The notes beneath the pieces are model-generated. The model was not told the origin of the DNA, did no database searches, and saw only the letters and a list, made by a program, of their open reading frames with translations. Made by a program: the position numbers and the translations under genes. This document shows, in pieces, positions 1 through 11,600 of a stretch of 37,676 bases of DNA; positions within the stretch are counted from its first letter, which is position 1; each line of letters opens with the position of its first letter. This DNA is from Pholiota molesta (Eukaryota > Basidiomycota > Agaricomycetes > Agaricales > Strophariaceae): assembly GCA_014925825.1 (NCBI GenBank), contig JACGCK010000337.1:1-37676 (forward strand), read 5' to 3'.

Positions 1-1
1 T

Positions 2-64
2 GCACATCTCTCCGTCAAGCTCAAGACGTACAAGAACGCGAGCTATTCCCGCATGTTGACGTAG
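2..64 (+). other. Possible 3' end of an upstream gene
   Basis: The frame starting at base 2 is open to a TAG at 62-64 and reads like ordinary protein (ending KNASYSRMLT). The stretch is too short to assign to a family and could be chance. No product is proposed. Confidence 0.2.
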
Positions 65-1072
65 CAAGGAACCTCGTACAACAACCTCGGGAAAGCTTGT
101 GCTAATGGAGATGTTCAATAGTAATTTACTTCACGAATGCGATACTATTTCTTGGGTGTGGGGGGGAAATTCCTCCCTGAATTACTTGCATGGCGCTTTG
201 TGCTAGGGTTTGGGATGACTGTAGTATTACGCCCTGCCTGTCTACTGAGCGCTGACGCGGGCGGACCATTCCTTATCGTCCGCGAGAGCGGGCTTTTTGT
301 CGATTCTTGTCACTTGGTTCGCGTTGTATTCTTATTCTTCTCTCTATGACTCCAGTCGAAAATATCCATATATGGGCAACGACGCAACGTACATGATATT
401 GCGATATATGATCTAGCCATCAGGATCTTGAAATCCAATTCATAAAACCTGGCGAGCACGACTCACGCTGACTACGAGCTCGGGGGATTGTGTTCTTCAA
501 TTAGGCAGCTTGGCTGAACTCCCTTGCTCATTCGAACGATGATAACTGATGACTGTTCTCGATCGAGAGCTTCCGCGTTTTGGGAAAAGAGAGCCAGCCA
601 TACAAATGTTGCCTGCGATTTAACACGAGCTTTGCAGCATATTTTGGGAATGTTGAATGAGTTCAACTCCAAAACGGTGAATAACGGGCTGCGGAAGGTG
701 TTCCATGAGAGTGGTACACTCCTTATACTTCTCTGAGAACCAATAAAGGAAATAATACGGGGTACGGACTCGTCAAATTCTAGCCTGCTGACGGAATTCC
801 TGCACTGTGAATGAATGCAATTCCTGGTGACTCCTCTAATAGAAGCTGCCATTTCCACATGAATGGGTTTTTGGGCGCTGTTTTCTCAGCGTCTGAGTCT
901 GGTCTCCGATCTTGAACTGTTGCCCTAACTTTGTGTACAGAATGGAAGGACACGAATTCGGGCGTTGAGTGGCATTGTGCACATACACTCCATCAACTCT
1001 ACGGCCCCCTATTCCTTTTTTGAACGCACAAACCTGTAGTACACCGGTACCAAACGAGGGCATCCCACCGCG
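65..1072. other. Intergenic, no gene recognised
   Basis: Short open frames exist on both strands but none shows a domain, a consistent splice pattern or codon-level coherence. The right end is the promoter region of the gene starting at 1188. Confidence 0.5.
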
Positions 1073-1080
1073 TATATAAA
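1073..1080 (+). promoter_or_regulatory. TATA box
   Basis: TATATAAA lies 108 bp upstream of the chosen ATG at 1188, followed by a pyrimidine-rich leader. This favours the ATG at 1188 over the in-frame ATG at 1092, which would lie almost at the expected transcription start. Confidence 0.5.
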
Positions 1081-1187
1081 GCACAAAACCGGTGCTACTC
1101 CCTTCCCAATCCAAGTTCTTAGCGCAACAATTTCCGTATCGCCTACACACTTTTCGTCGACCAACATATTCAATCTCCTACGCCATC

Positions 1188-2372
1188 ATGCAATTCTATC
1201 AGCAACGCCGTCCTCGTCAGAAGAAAGAAGCCATACAGCGTTTGAGCTCCTACAAAGCTCAATTATATCGCCATCGCCAAAGGGCCAATGAGATTGCCTA
1301 CAATTTTAGGGGCAATTTTTTGGATCATTTAGCTGAGTAAGTGTTTAGAATGTTTATTCGTGAAACGCTCTAACAATTTTTATTCGCATTCAGAATAGAG
1401 AGAAAGGTCGATTTGACCCTTCGTGGTTTACAAAACTTTCTCCCCTGGACGTGCCCTGACCAGGGAGATATCGCGCAAATTGAGGTTGACATGGTCAAAA
1501 TACGAGAAGAGTTCACGGTAGGTCTCCAGTGACCTTCCTGCCTCAGTATCTAACGAAAATTATCGATCCAATCGACTACTTTAGGAATTGTCCGAACGAA
1601 CCTCGCAAAATGTTGACCAAATTGTTGTTGACATGGACAATCTTCCTGGGCTTGAACATTATTTGCAAATGCCTGATTTACCCATCCCTGCTGCTCCCAT
1701 CACCGCTGCTGAATTTGCCGCTATAACTCAGTTTGTTGCCCGTGGTCCCGGTCATATAGCCCAGTTCACCAACTCCACCGCATTCAATCCTGCTATGCAA
1801 ACTAATTATAATCAGACCGCACCACACACTGGCAACCAGAATATCATTCGAGGCCATCGTCGGCAACCTTCGCAATCCACCTCGGACTTGATTTCGGTGG
1901 TGGCTCCTTGGATGTACGTTGTTTAGGCAATTCTTTCTGCAGCCAAAACTGAGATAGATTATTGTAGTCCGCAAGGATATCAACCCGTGGCCGGGCCCTC
2001 AAACCCACCTGGCCTGGCTCCTTGGATGTACGTTGTTTAAGCAATTCTTTCTGCAGCCAAACCTGAGATAGATTATTGTAGTCCGCAAGGATATCAACCC
2101 GTGGCCGGGCCCTCAAACCCTCCAGGCCGAATGCATCGATACCCTTCGTTTCAAGAGTACGTGGTCATGCTAATTCTCCTCTCTTTCAATGGGGAGTCGA
2201 AATTGTTTCGCTGTATTAATCGAAATCTACCCCCAGGAATTACCTACCTTTTCCTGGGGGCGAAAGCACTTACACGCCGGATGAATATGCCGCAAGCATC
2301 AATTCTGAGCATTCATCAGAGAATTCTACAACCGGTTTGTTGAGGCGTCACTCCAAAGCTACTCGCAAGTAA
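1188..2372 (+). CDS. Unrecognised six-exon gene with an internal exon-intron duplication
   Basis: I do not recognise the family. Exons 1188-1336, 1394-1517, 1585-1913, 1968-2027, 2082-2156 and 2237-2372 join in frame to a protein of 290 residues. All introns are GT-AG (57, 67, 54, 54 and 80 bp). The N-terminus is basic and Gln-rich (MQFYQQRRPRQKK). The centre is charged and possibly helical (repeated EVDM/VVDMD motifs). The C-terminal half is Pro/Ser/Asn-rich. Exons 4 and 5 each encode IPQGYQPVAGPSNPPG because a 114-bp unit (54-bp intron plus 60-bp exon) is tandemly repeated. A TATA box lies at 1073 and the stop is TAA at 2370-2372. The clean frame across five introns makes a real gene likely; the function is unknown. 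Confidence 0.72.
1903..2130 (+). repeat. Tandem duplication of intron plus exon (2 x 114 bp)
   Basis: Copies at 1903-2016 and 2017-2130 differ at only a handful of positions. Each holds a complete 54-bp intron (GTACGT...TGTAG) and a 60-bp exon, both multiples of three, so the duplication adds 20 codons without changing frame or splice phase (phase 2). Confidence 0.9.
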
Positions 2373-2518
2373 ATGAGAGCCATTAGGCATAGGCGATATC
2401 GATCACTATAGCTCGTATCTTATTCCTAGTCGACTGCAATCAACCAAATTCCAACCAAATTCTGATTTTCATTAACATTCCTTGTAAAGCCTGTAGCCAT
2501 TTCAATTTCAATTGTGAT
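2373..2518. other. Convergent intergenic spacer
   Basis: AT-rich spacer between the stop codons of two convergent genes; it is presumably shared 3' UTR and terminator sequence. No specific site is identified. Confidence 0.4.
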
Positions 2519-3840
2519 TTAGTCGACTTGAGAATTTTTAGGAGATTCGAAATCACTGTAATGTGGCAAAGGCTTGGCAATATTTCTTTTATGAAAATGT
2601 TGTATCAGAAAGCGGTTCCAACGGGTAGTTCCTTTAACCCATATCCGCTTTGATAGTTCATGTTCTGACCATGAATCGACGATATCAGCGAAGAGTTGAT
2701 ACGCCTCTACAGAAGATATTCGCTTTGCCGGATCGCTGCAGGTCATCGCTACAAATAAAGGATCAAAGGCAGAAAGACCTTCGTAGATCTGTACAGGACA
2801 TGAGGGTGTGGTTCGATTTTTGATTTAAGACGAAGGACTTGCCAGCGACATCCTTCGCAGTGCATTGCCCACCTGGTAGACATCAAGCTTGAAGCCGTCG
2901 TAAAACTTCGACCCATCAGTAAATTCTGGTACAGTCTTGTCTTGCCCACTCATCCCAACATTAGGAATCATATAACGTTTTGGAGGGCTTGTCAATGGAG
3001 GATAACGAAGGCTGGTCTCGAAATCGATGAAGTAATAATTCGTCGGACGTACGGACCATCGTTCTTTCCATGTCATTCCTCGTTTGAGCCCATCAGTTGT
3101 CCACCAGCGTGCAAAATGAAAACCCCTCGGAATAGTCTTCGATGGATCCATCATAATGTTCATCAGACAGGCGTCTCTGAGCTAAAAATGAGTAATCGGC
3201 TTATATAGGAACTCAACGCCTTACCGATGAACTATTCGTTGTTCATGCATGAAAACAAGTCCCTTGAGAGATTTAAGATGGTTAGAAGACAAGAAATAGA
3301 ATATCAATTCCACCTCACCTGTATTATTTGACCCATCGCCTCGGAGATCTCGCCCAAATGACGAAAGGGAAGGCGGTGGAAAAATATCAACATCGGCATA
3401 ACTATAAAGGCTCTGTCAGGCAGAATGAGAATATCTAGGATAGGAAATGTGCGGTTGCGTGGGTCGGCTCTCATCTCCATGGAACTCAAGTACAGAAGAT
3501 TGGGTATCTCAGGACCTTCAAGACGTTCATTGCACCGTATAGCAACTTTAAGACCGTCACTGATACGAACAGCGTCAATAGTTGTGAATTGCTGCAAACG
3601 AACTAGTCAGTGGTTCATAATTAGAAGACGAAAAGTAACAAGTACAATAATGCTCATAAAATCTTCATATTTTAGATATGCATCGAGCTCGTTTTTGACT
3701 TTGCCTCTCCATGACGGTTGCCAATCTGGTTGATATCGAGGCCGCAGTTCATAACCGCGGTGCCGCAAGAATGGTTGATAGCGTGCCCAAAACCTGTCCC
3801 CAGTCATGGGCTCCAAAGCTTCAGGGATATCGAGGAACAT
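2519..3840 (-). CDS. FunK1-type protein kinase-like protein
   Basis: Kinase-like protein of the family expanded in Agaricomycetes. Exons (minus) 3840-3646, 3591-3319, 3262-3225, 3176-2843 and 2788-2519 join to 369 residues. Family landmarks in order: GDRFWARYQPFL and RPRYQPDWQPSW near the N-terminus, DAVRISDG, a DPRNRTFPILDIL strand, GLVFMHEQRIVHRD with catalytic HRD at residues 168-170, LMNIMMD, FIDFETSLRY, DKTVPEF, DVYQVGNALRR and a C-terminal helix with DPAKR. The DFG motif is DFE, so the metal-binding Asp is kept but the Gly is lost. The last intron (2789-2842) is GC-AG with donor GCAAGT. The frame stays open to an ATG at 3960, so a longer N-terminus is possible; I chose 3840 because the family begins near this point. 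Activity is uncertain. Confidence 0.85.
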
Positions 3841-4991
3841 GAAGAGGCTATCCTGGAAAACGGCAGTTGAACGGGTAAAGCAACAAAACGAGGATGACGA
3901 TGAGAAGTAACGTGTATTGCACCCGCCATTCTGTTGATGAACTTGCTGACTAAAGGGCATATCAGGGGCCCTGTGGGCACTTGTGCGCCCACATGTACAG
4001 CTGCAGCGTAAATCAATTATACGCAGTCCATATAAGCGTGAATTTAAAGGAACAACTTAAGCATTGCAACGGCTGGGCAACTCACATATGCAACTCATAC
4101 TTGTCTAAACTGTGGTTCAATTCTGCTACCTCGCAATTAAATAAAATACATCCATAGTAAACGGGGTATATAGGTAATAGGGTAATCTGTGGTAACAATA
4201 GTAGTCGAGCCAACCGAATCAGAGAGACACTGCCAGTAGAGATAGAAAAGATACAACAAAAGCCACCCAAAAAGAGTTCGAATTCCTTGAAAGAAGCGAA
4301 ACTGCTATTAGATCGTCCAAGAAGCGTTCAGTCCATCGCCGCTCGTCAGGAGCAATAGAAGAAGTCATGAAAAGGAGAACGAGAACGGAGATGAAGGCAA
4401 GAGGGTGATAGTGTGTTCATGTGCACAAGAAAGGAGTCGAGATGCGATAGGGCGGTATAGTCGATGGCACTAGAGAGATAGAAGATGATGATGATGAGCG
4501 AGGGATGATCGATGAGTGTCGGTGATAATCGATGGTCGATAATGGATGAGGTGACAAGACCAAGAAAGAGACAAGAAAGTAGTAAAGGAGCGTGGAGGGT
4601 TGTAGTATGTATCCAAGATAAGAAGTGTCTTTCTGAAAGACAAAATCAATACCAATATCAAGAAAGTAGGAACCAGTAAACCAAGAGAGGACGAGAGGAT
4701 ACAATGTACCCATAGAAAGTAGGGCTAGATATGAAAGAACCAGAATCGACAGGCCAAAAAGAAAGGAACAGCAGAAGCAGAAGAATCAGACGCAGGAGAG
4801 ATAATCAAGCCACGAACTTGAAAAAGCCAGCCACAGGCTACTGGCACGACGCACACCCACGCGCTCGTCCATGTCCATGTCCATTGCATATTCGCAGTCC
4901 AGCGCTATCGTTCGTGTCCGTGTCCGTGTCCATGTCCATAAGCATCGCACTCCAATGACCGCAGCCGTGGCTCTACCCACCTCACCTCACC
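3841..4991. other. Intergenic, low-complexity, no gene
   Basis: About 4270-4800 is strongly purine-rich on the + strand (AAG/GAG/GATGAT runs). The frames found here encode only Ser- or hydrophobic-biased low-complexity peptides with no domain. No gene is supported. Confidence 0.5.
4868..4940 (+). repeat. Hexamer microsatellite (TGTCCA/TGTCCG)
   Basis: Repeated TGTCCR units (CATGTCCATGTCCAT, then CGTGTCCGTGTCCGTGTCC) interrupted by about 35 bp of unique sequence. Confidence 0.7.
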
Positions 4992-7900
4992 TCACCGACC
5001 CAGCGCCTTCTGCGCCCCCTTCTCCCGCCCGCGCCACACCGCAATCCGCCGCCACACCGCCTGCAGCCCATGCGCCTGCCCCCTCTTCTCCCTCTCCCCC
5101 TCCCCCGCCTTAGCCCCCACGGCCTTTGCACCCCTCGACCCAGGACTCCGCAGCGCCGACGCCGACTGCGACGCGCTCCGGGTCAGACTCACCACCACCA
5201 GCGGCGCGCGACGCGGGTCCGACACGTGCACCGTCCGCGGGCGCGCAGGCCCCCCCGCGTCCTCCGCCCGTGCCACGCCCGACTTCATCGAGGGAAACGC
5301 TTCATCCCCCGACGCCACGCCAGCCCTCGCAGCAGCCGGCGCCGGCGGCGCAGGCAGCGCAATCACCCTCGGGGCGGCAAAGGGTGGGTCGGGCTGAGCG
5401 CGAGGCTCGCGAGCGCGGCGCGTACGGGGCTCGGCGCGCTCGGCGGCGGCGGCGCGGGGCGGTGGTTGCGCGTCGGGCGCCGGTGCACATGCGCAGGGGC
5501 GGGTGTGTCCGCTGGCGATGGAGATATTGATTTCGATTGCGTTAGTGATGGCGTCTGCGGCGCCGGCGCCAGCTCGTCCTCCTCGCCCTCCACGCTCTCG
5601 CCGCTGCTCGACCCGCTCTCCGGCGGCGTGGGCAGCTGCACGGCCGACCTGCTCCCCGGCACGCGCTTCACACTGTCCAGATCCTCCGTCCCACTCTGCA
5701 GACCGTGGTGCGCGTTCGGATGAGGATGCGCGTCATTCGGGTAACGCCGGTCCGGGCTTCCAGCGCCCGCCTCTCGCTGCGGTGGCGTGTGAAACCGCCT
5801 AGACACCAACACCGACGACGACGACGAAGACGACGACGGCGGAAGCAGCGCCGCACCCGCACCCGCACCCACACCCGCACCCGCACCAGCAAGACCCGGC
5901 CCAGGAAGCACCCTGACGTCCCCCGCGCCGACCCACGCGCGCCCCGTCCCCGCGCGGCTCCCCGACGCCGCGTCCACGTCCAGCGCGCCGAGCAAGAGCG
6001 CCTCGCCGTGCGCGAGCGGGCGCGCGCTAGGCGAGGGCGAATGCGAGGGCGGAGTTGGATGCGGATTTGGATTTGAATGCGGATGCGGATGCGGATGCGG
6101 AGTTGGATGTGGGCTTGGATGCGGACTTGGATGCGAATTTGAATGCGGACTTGAACTTGAACTTGGATGCGAACTGGGCGCCGCGGCAGGCGGGACGAAG
6201 GCGCCGAACACGCCGGGCGCGACGAGGTACGGCACGGGGCGCTGCTGGCGCGCGAGCGCCGCGAGGCGGCCTCCAGGGTGTCCGTGCTGCTGCTGGTGTT
6301 GCTGGTGCTGCTGCTGGTGTTCCTGCCGTTGCCGCTGCTGTTGTCGCTGCACCTCGCCGCCACCCGCCCCAGGGTACGCAGAAGGCGGCGGCGCGCGCAC
6401 CAGCCCCGCCCTTCCCCCCGCTTTCGCCGCGCCCTCCTTCCTCCCGCCCCCCGCCGCCGCCACGCCCCCGAGCGAGCCGAGCGGGTACGCGAACGCGAGC
6501 AGGAACTGCTCCACGCTCTGCACCAGCTTCGGCTTCTGCGTCTGCGCCGCGGTCATCCCTGCACCGGCGGCGTAAGAGTCGGAGTCGACCCACCCCGCGG
6601 GCAGGACGTGCACGATGTGCGCCGCTAGCATCGCCGGCGGTGCGCTGATCCCGGTTCCGGTTCCACTTCCGGTTTCGCTTGACACAGACCGCCCCATCTC
6701 CCCCTCCTCGCCCACCCTGAACCCAGAAACCGGCCCAGACCCAGAGCCCGAACCCCATCGACCCGCCCCCCGCACAGACCCCGCCCCAGAAGACGTCGAC
6801 GGATAGCGCACCGCATCCGGCCTCCGCGGGCCCACCATCTCCCTTCCCTCCTCCTCCTTCTTATCCCTAGCACCCTCCTCCCCACCCGGCCCGCGGAGGA
6901 ACGCCGATATCCTTTTCCGCACACTCCTCCTCCTGTTCTTCTTCAAGTTCTTCGCGCGCCGCTCCGCGCCGAGCAGGTCCACCTCCGTGTCCGCCTCCGT
7001 GTCCGCGCCCACCTCCGTGTCGTCGTCCTCCTCCAGCGCGTGCGCGGTGTGCATGATGCTCATGGTGGTGCTGGCCGTGCTGTAGCTCGACTGCGGGCGC
7101 GGTTTTCGGGTGCTGCTGCGCGTCAGCGTCGACGTCGACGCAGACGCCGCCAGCAGGTCGGGCGCCTCCGCCGCCTCGCCCGCGCCTCCAAACGAGAACA
7201 CGGAGAACGCAGACCAGCGCCTCGACACCCGCGCACCCTCCGCCACGCCCTCCGACACCCGCGCACCCTCCGCCACGCCCTCCTCACCCTTCTTGCCACC
7301 GCCGATCCCACCGCGCCCGTCTGTGTAAGGCGAAGCGGCGCCCTCGAGATAGCGCGCGCCGAGCGTGGTCACCAATATCGCGTGCTTGAGCAGCTGCTTG
7401 TCCGGCACGTCCGCGGGGAGGAAGTTGAGCAGGGCGTCGAATGCGCGGTGCGTGCCCGCTTGCGGTGGGCCTGGTACGGAGGCGGCGAAGGCGAAGGGGG
7501 ATGGCGCGTGGGATTTGGGGGACGCGGAGGGGGCGAGGGACGCGGTGGAGCGCGTGTACTTCGATAGTCTTTTTTGGGGCGCGCCGGGCTTCGTGGCGGT
7601 TACGGCATACGAGGAGGAGGAGGAGGAGGAGGAGGACGGCCGGAGGGAGGGGGGAGAAGGCAGGGACATGCGCTTTTGGGCGGGGTTTTGGGGCGTGGCG
7701 GGGGTGGGGGGATGGGACGCGGATGTGGAGAGGGATTCAGCGACGGAGGGCGCGGGCGAGGGGTACCGCTGCTGCTCCTGGTGGGTTTGGGGCGCGTTGT
7801 GTCCGCTGCTGCTGCCGTGAGGCTGGCGGGGCGTGGGGCTGGGCCGAGTGAGGTTCTCATAAATTTTAATATAACCGCGAGGATCCGCCGACGACGCAGC

Positions 7901-8636
7901 AGCAGCACCTGCCCCGCCCAGCGGCCCGCGGTGGGGTGCGTCCGCCGTCGCCCATCCGTCTGCGGTGGTGGTGGGCGGGCGGCGGTACACGACAGGCTCG
8001 AGGACGACAAACTCGCCCGTCTTCTGCGCCTCCGCGAGCTGCAGGACGCGGTCCGCGGCGGGGCCGGGCCACGCGGGCGCGGCGCCGCGGGCCTGGCGTG
8101 GGCCTGCGCTGGCACCCCAGGACGATGTCGATGCCCATGCGTGGCCCGCAGCCGGGGAGGACGCGGAGGACGCGGAGGATGGGGAGGTGGCACTGGTAGT
8201 GGGGTGGGCGAGGCGCCAGCGGGCGGCGACGCGGTGGGCCTTTTCGAGGAGGGCGACGAGGCGGAGGGCGCCGCCGTCGTGTACCGCGAGCGGCGCGGCG
8301 AGGCGGAGGATGCGCACGGCGGGGCCGGGGGTGGTGGGCGGGAGGAAGGGCAGCGGGGGCGGGGCGTGCGTGGCGAGGAGGAGCAGCGAGCGCGCGAGGT
8401 GCGGGGAGGTGAGGAGGGGGAGCAGCTCGGATGCCGGCGGTTCTGCGCAGGGCGGGGTCAGGTTAGGGTGAGGAGGAGGGTGGGGAGGGGCAGGGCTTAC
8501 CTCCGAGGATGAGGATGACCTGCGGGGGGGAATGGGGCAGGCTGTGTGGGACCAGCCACGGTGGGCGGACGTCGACGGCTGCAAAGGGGTCGAGGGGCAG
8601 CCTGGGACGGAATACGTCGGACGGCGGGCGAGGCAT
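4992..8636 (-). CDS. Large Ser/Pro/Ala-rich low-complexity protein
   Basis: Not recognised beyond a conserved-looking basidiomycete type. Exon 1 is 8636-8501 (MPRPPSDVFRPRLPLDPFA), chosen because a GT-AG intron at 8500-8443 (donor GTAAGC, branch CTAAC) joins it in frame to EPPASELLPLLTSPHLARSL. The long exon then runs without a stop to 5363. More ordered segments include VRILRLAAPLAVHDGGALRL, HRAFDALLNFLPADVPDKQL, a basic KNLKKNRRRSVRKRISAFL, and LAAHIVHVLPAGWVDSDS followed by KPKLVQSVEQFLLAFAYP. The linkers are homopolymeric (Ser runs, Gln/His runs, His-Pro repeats). Near 5.40 kb the frame breaks; sequence continuing as PDPPFAAPRVIALPAPPAP and RTVHVSDPRRAPLVVVSL runs to a TGA at 4992-4994, so the true C-terminus is probably there, through a small intron or a one-base loss. 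There is no signal peptide or membrane segment. GC content is far above its neighbours. Confidence 0.65.
6050..6180. repeat. In-frame hexamer repeat encoding a His-Pro tract
   Basis: GGATGC/GGATTT/GAATGC-type hexamers, read on the minus strand as alternating His/Asn/Ser and Pro residues, inside the Ser/Pro-rich gene. Confidence 0.75.
7222..7284. repeat. 27-bp direct repeat within the Ser/Pro-rich gene
   Basis: Two adjacent copies containing GACACCCGCGCACCCTCCGC encode the peptide repeat VSEGVAEGA/RVSEGVAEGA on the minus strand; the copies are near-identical. Confidence 0.7.
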
Positions 8637-11600
8637 CCCAGCGAGGGCGAGGGAGATACGATCAGGCAGCAGCTCCTGCGTTGTTTTATTATTGTAATAG
8701 CTCTGTCGTCACCTAGATCGCTCGCCCGATTGCCCCCCATGTGCTGTCTCCCACGGCCCGAATGGAGGGTAGCCCATGCCGCATCTAATCGTGGCTGCAT
8801 GCCGTCTTCTCATATGCAGCCCCGCCGTCGCTGGTATCGTCCCAGCGCACAGGCTACTCGTCGCACTTGCACTTGCAATAGCCTCTTTTTACGCTGCCCA
8901 GTGCCCATGCACCACACCTCGTGCTGCTTAAACGCTTGGCGCTTCTCATCGCTATCACCGACTTGACCGCCATGACGATTTTCTTGCTCATCAGGTACCA
9001 AGACGAAGTGCGAACGCGCACACGCGCTCCTGTATCATCTGATATGTACTACCAACCGCAGGTAAGTAGGCCCCTTGTTGTCGAGGCGCCGATGGTACTG
9101 TGTATAGTTGGTGTATAGAGTATTCTACGACTCCACCGCAGGATTAGGCGCACCCCCGCCTATTCGGAGAACGTTCCATTGGCGCCTTTAATAATTGTCT
9201 AATAGCCTGCTTCCTTTCGCCTCAGCACTGCTAGTACTCTTTTTTCGTCTCTGGCTTGGCAGCGGTGTCTTCAAGCTCAAGCTTTACGGCGGTCTAACTT
9301 GGTCGCATCTTCCTCGCCTGCATGAAGCTTCATATCCGACCAAGCACCTCCGAGTCCGTAGTTCAACCTCGCATCCACCCCCATGGCGGCTTCGTCTCCC
9401 CGTCTCAGCACACGAATCCTGATCAGCGTGCATCTCTCCTGCGCACTTCCTGCCTCCATCTCCACCACCACCTACCTGCTTTGCGCTAAACTCGCATCCG
9501 TGCCCCGCCCTGCGCCCCCCGTCGCGGTCTCGTCTCCCCGCTCAGATGTACACATCGCATCTGCTCGCATCTCCGTATCCATTCAGACCCCTTCACACCT
9601 GAGCTTGCATGAATCAACCTGCATCATCCTGGCACTCGCCCACCCCTGCACCGTCGCATCTGCCCGTCCGAAACGTACATGGTCTCCACCTCCAGATCCT
9701 CGTCCTACCACTCGGGTATCCACCGCATTCCCTTAGCACTTCCTACTAAGTAACTCTGGATGTCCCGTGGACCCAGCGGGCGACTGGAGGCGACTGGGAC
9801 CTTGCAGCACACTGAAGATCGGATGTCCATCCGATGCCGGTGCGTGTGTGCCCGGGCTCGTTGTCTATCGTTCTATTGATCTACGGATTGCGTGCATCGC
9901 TCGTGGCTTCCCGTGGCGGTATTGAACGCAAGCGCGCAGGATGTTGGTGGGCCGTAGGATGATGAGCGCCCCCTCTGGATGTAGCTACACATGGAGGCGC
10001 GAGCGACTCAAGTATGTAGATCTCATGCGCCGCCCATCCGCATCCTCCATCAATGAAACCATTAGCAGTACATAGTAAATACCCACATCCATTAATTACC
10101 CGAGTCGGTGATATCATGATATCGGTCATCTTGATTATTATCGTTATCACGGCGGATTTGCGGCGGATGGTGGTCTAGGGTCCTGAACAGCAATCGCCAT
10201 CGGAGGCAGGCAAAGCCCAAAGCCCTATGTAGCACGCCCCACGTTTGCCCTGCCGAGCGGGTGACATCGTGGAATGAATCATGATGGACAATGTATGTCA
10301 ATAACGACTCGGAGGACATAGATAGGCGCCCGCTAGCGTGCCCCACACGCGCCCCTACTCTCTCAAAGCTCTGTAATATCATGTACACGGAGACGATGGT
10401 TTGTGTAATAAGCGCTGGAAGAGCCTATTTTCATCCTGCCGCCGCGCTCAGTTTGAGTTGAATTTCAATTACACTGTGTACATACCTTTAGGTGCACGTC
10501 CGAGGTGACGTCGGGTGGTGCAGTTCTGTGCAGTTGCGGCTGAGCTATAAATTTGAGCTGCTGCGCCGGAAGATGCGCGGTTATTAGGGAGCTGTAGAGA
10601 GGTAGATTAGGTCGTTGAGGTGGAAATAAGTCGAAATTGGTGCCGTCTTGAAAGTATTTTAAATTATTACTACAGAGTCAAGTGAGCAGTATTCTAGGCC
10701 ATAACCATTAATATCTGGGTTGATAGTAATAAAGCTAAATGCAGAGCGCTTTCATTAATACATACTCAATATATTGTATGTGTTGCATTTCTGATATACC
10801 TACCGAGTCAAGTTGTTGGCGGTAAGCGGTATGAAAACGGGCACAGCTCTCCATATCTTCGCTGGTTCTCATCCCACCGCACCGTATACGTATCTATAAC
10901 CACATACAAATCTTGCTATATCGCTACTGCGGAAACGGTGCCGACTGCTCGCCGTGCTCGACGATCGCTCTTTCTAAATAAAGACAACCAGCTGCTAAAA
11001 CAAGATATGCCGCCCCATCCATTGCTGCGCGCCTATTAATACTGCGCCTATTATTATCGCTACGCCTTCGCCAGCGCCGTCCTACGTACCATCGTGATAC
11101 ATACACACGATGGCGCCGCGGCTTCTGCGTCCAGCGCGAGAGAGTCAGAGTCGCTATGTACACGCCGTCACCCCGAAAGTCAATGAGTAAGCTGTGGTTG
11201 ATAACGCTGACTTGCGCCCCACACTGAAATAGCTTGCTCTGTCCGGAATCCGGATAATTCAAGGATGATGTATGCTATGATGGCCGTTGGGTTTTAGACA
11301 GGCCTTGGACAGTAAGGCCACGCCGCACGCACGCACGCACGCACGCCTGACAGTGCTCACCGGCGGCGGCGTGCTATTGTGCTGCTATTATTAGTCGTGC
11401 GTCCACGCTCAGACATTCGCTCGCACGCATGTACTGCGTCATCGTTGAATAAATCACATCTACAATACTCCTCTGTGTAGCAACAATTTCATCTGGCTAA
11501 ATTGCACGCATCTCTTTGTCGTGATGTGCGTGTCGTACGCACGTACGCGGTATGAATACTATGCCAGCATAAGAAGGCGTGCAAGCACCACGTAAACGTC

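Noticed and set aside
4417..4713. 98-codon minus-strand frame with hydrophobic residues
   Set aside because: It arises from a purine-rich simple-sequence tract on the other strand; Ser/Leu/Tyr bias without a domain.
5070..8512. Long open frames on the + strand opposite the Ser/Pro-rich gene
   Set aside because: Arg/Gly/Ala-rich translations typical of GC-rich antisense shadows; no splice logic or domains.
9383..9736. 117-codon + strand frame
   Set aside because: Low-complexity Ser/Pro/Thr content from a CT-rich stretch, no homologous pattern or introns.
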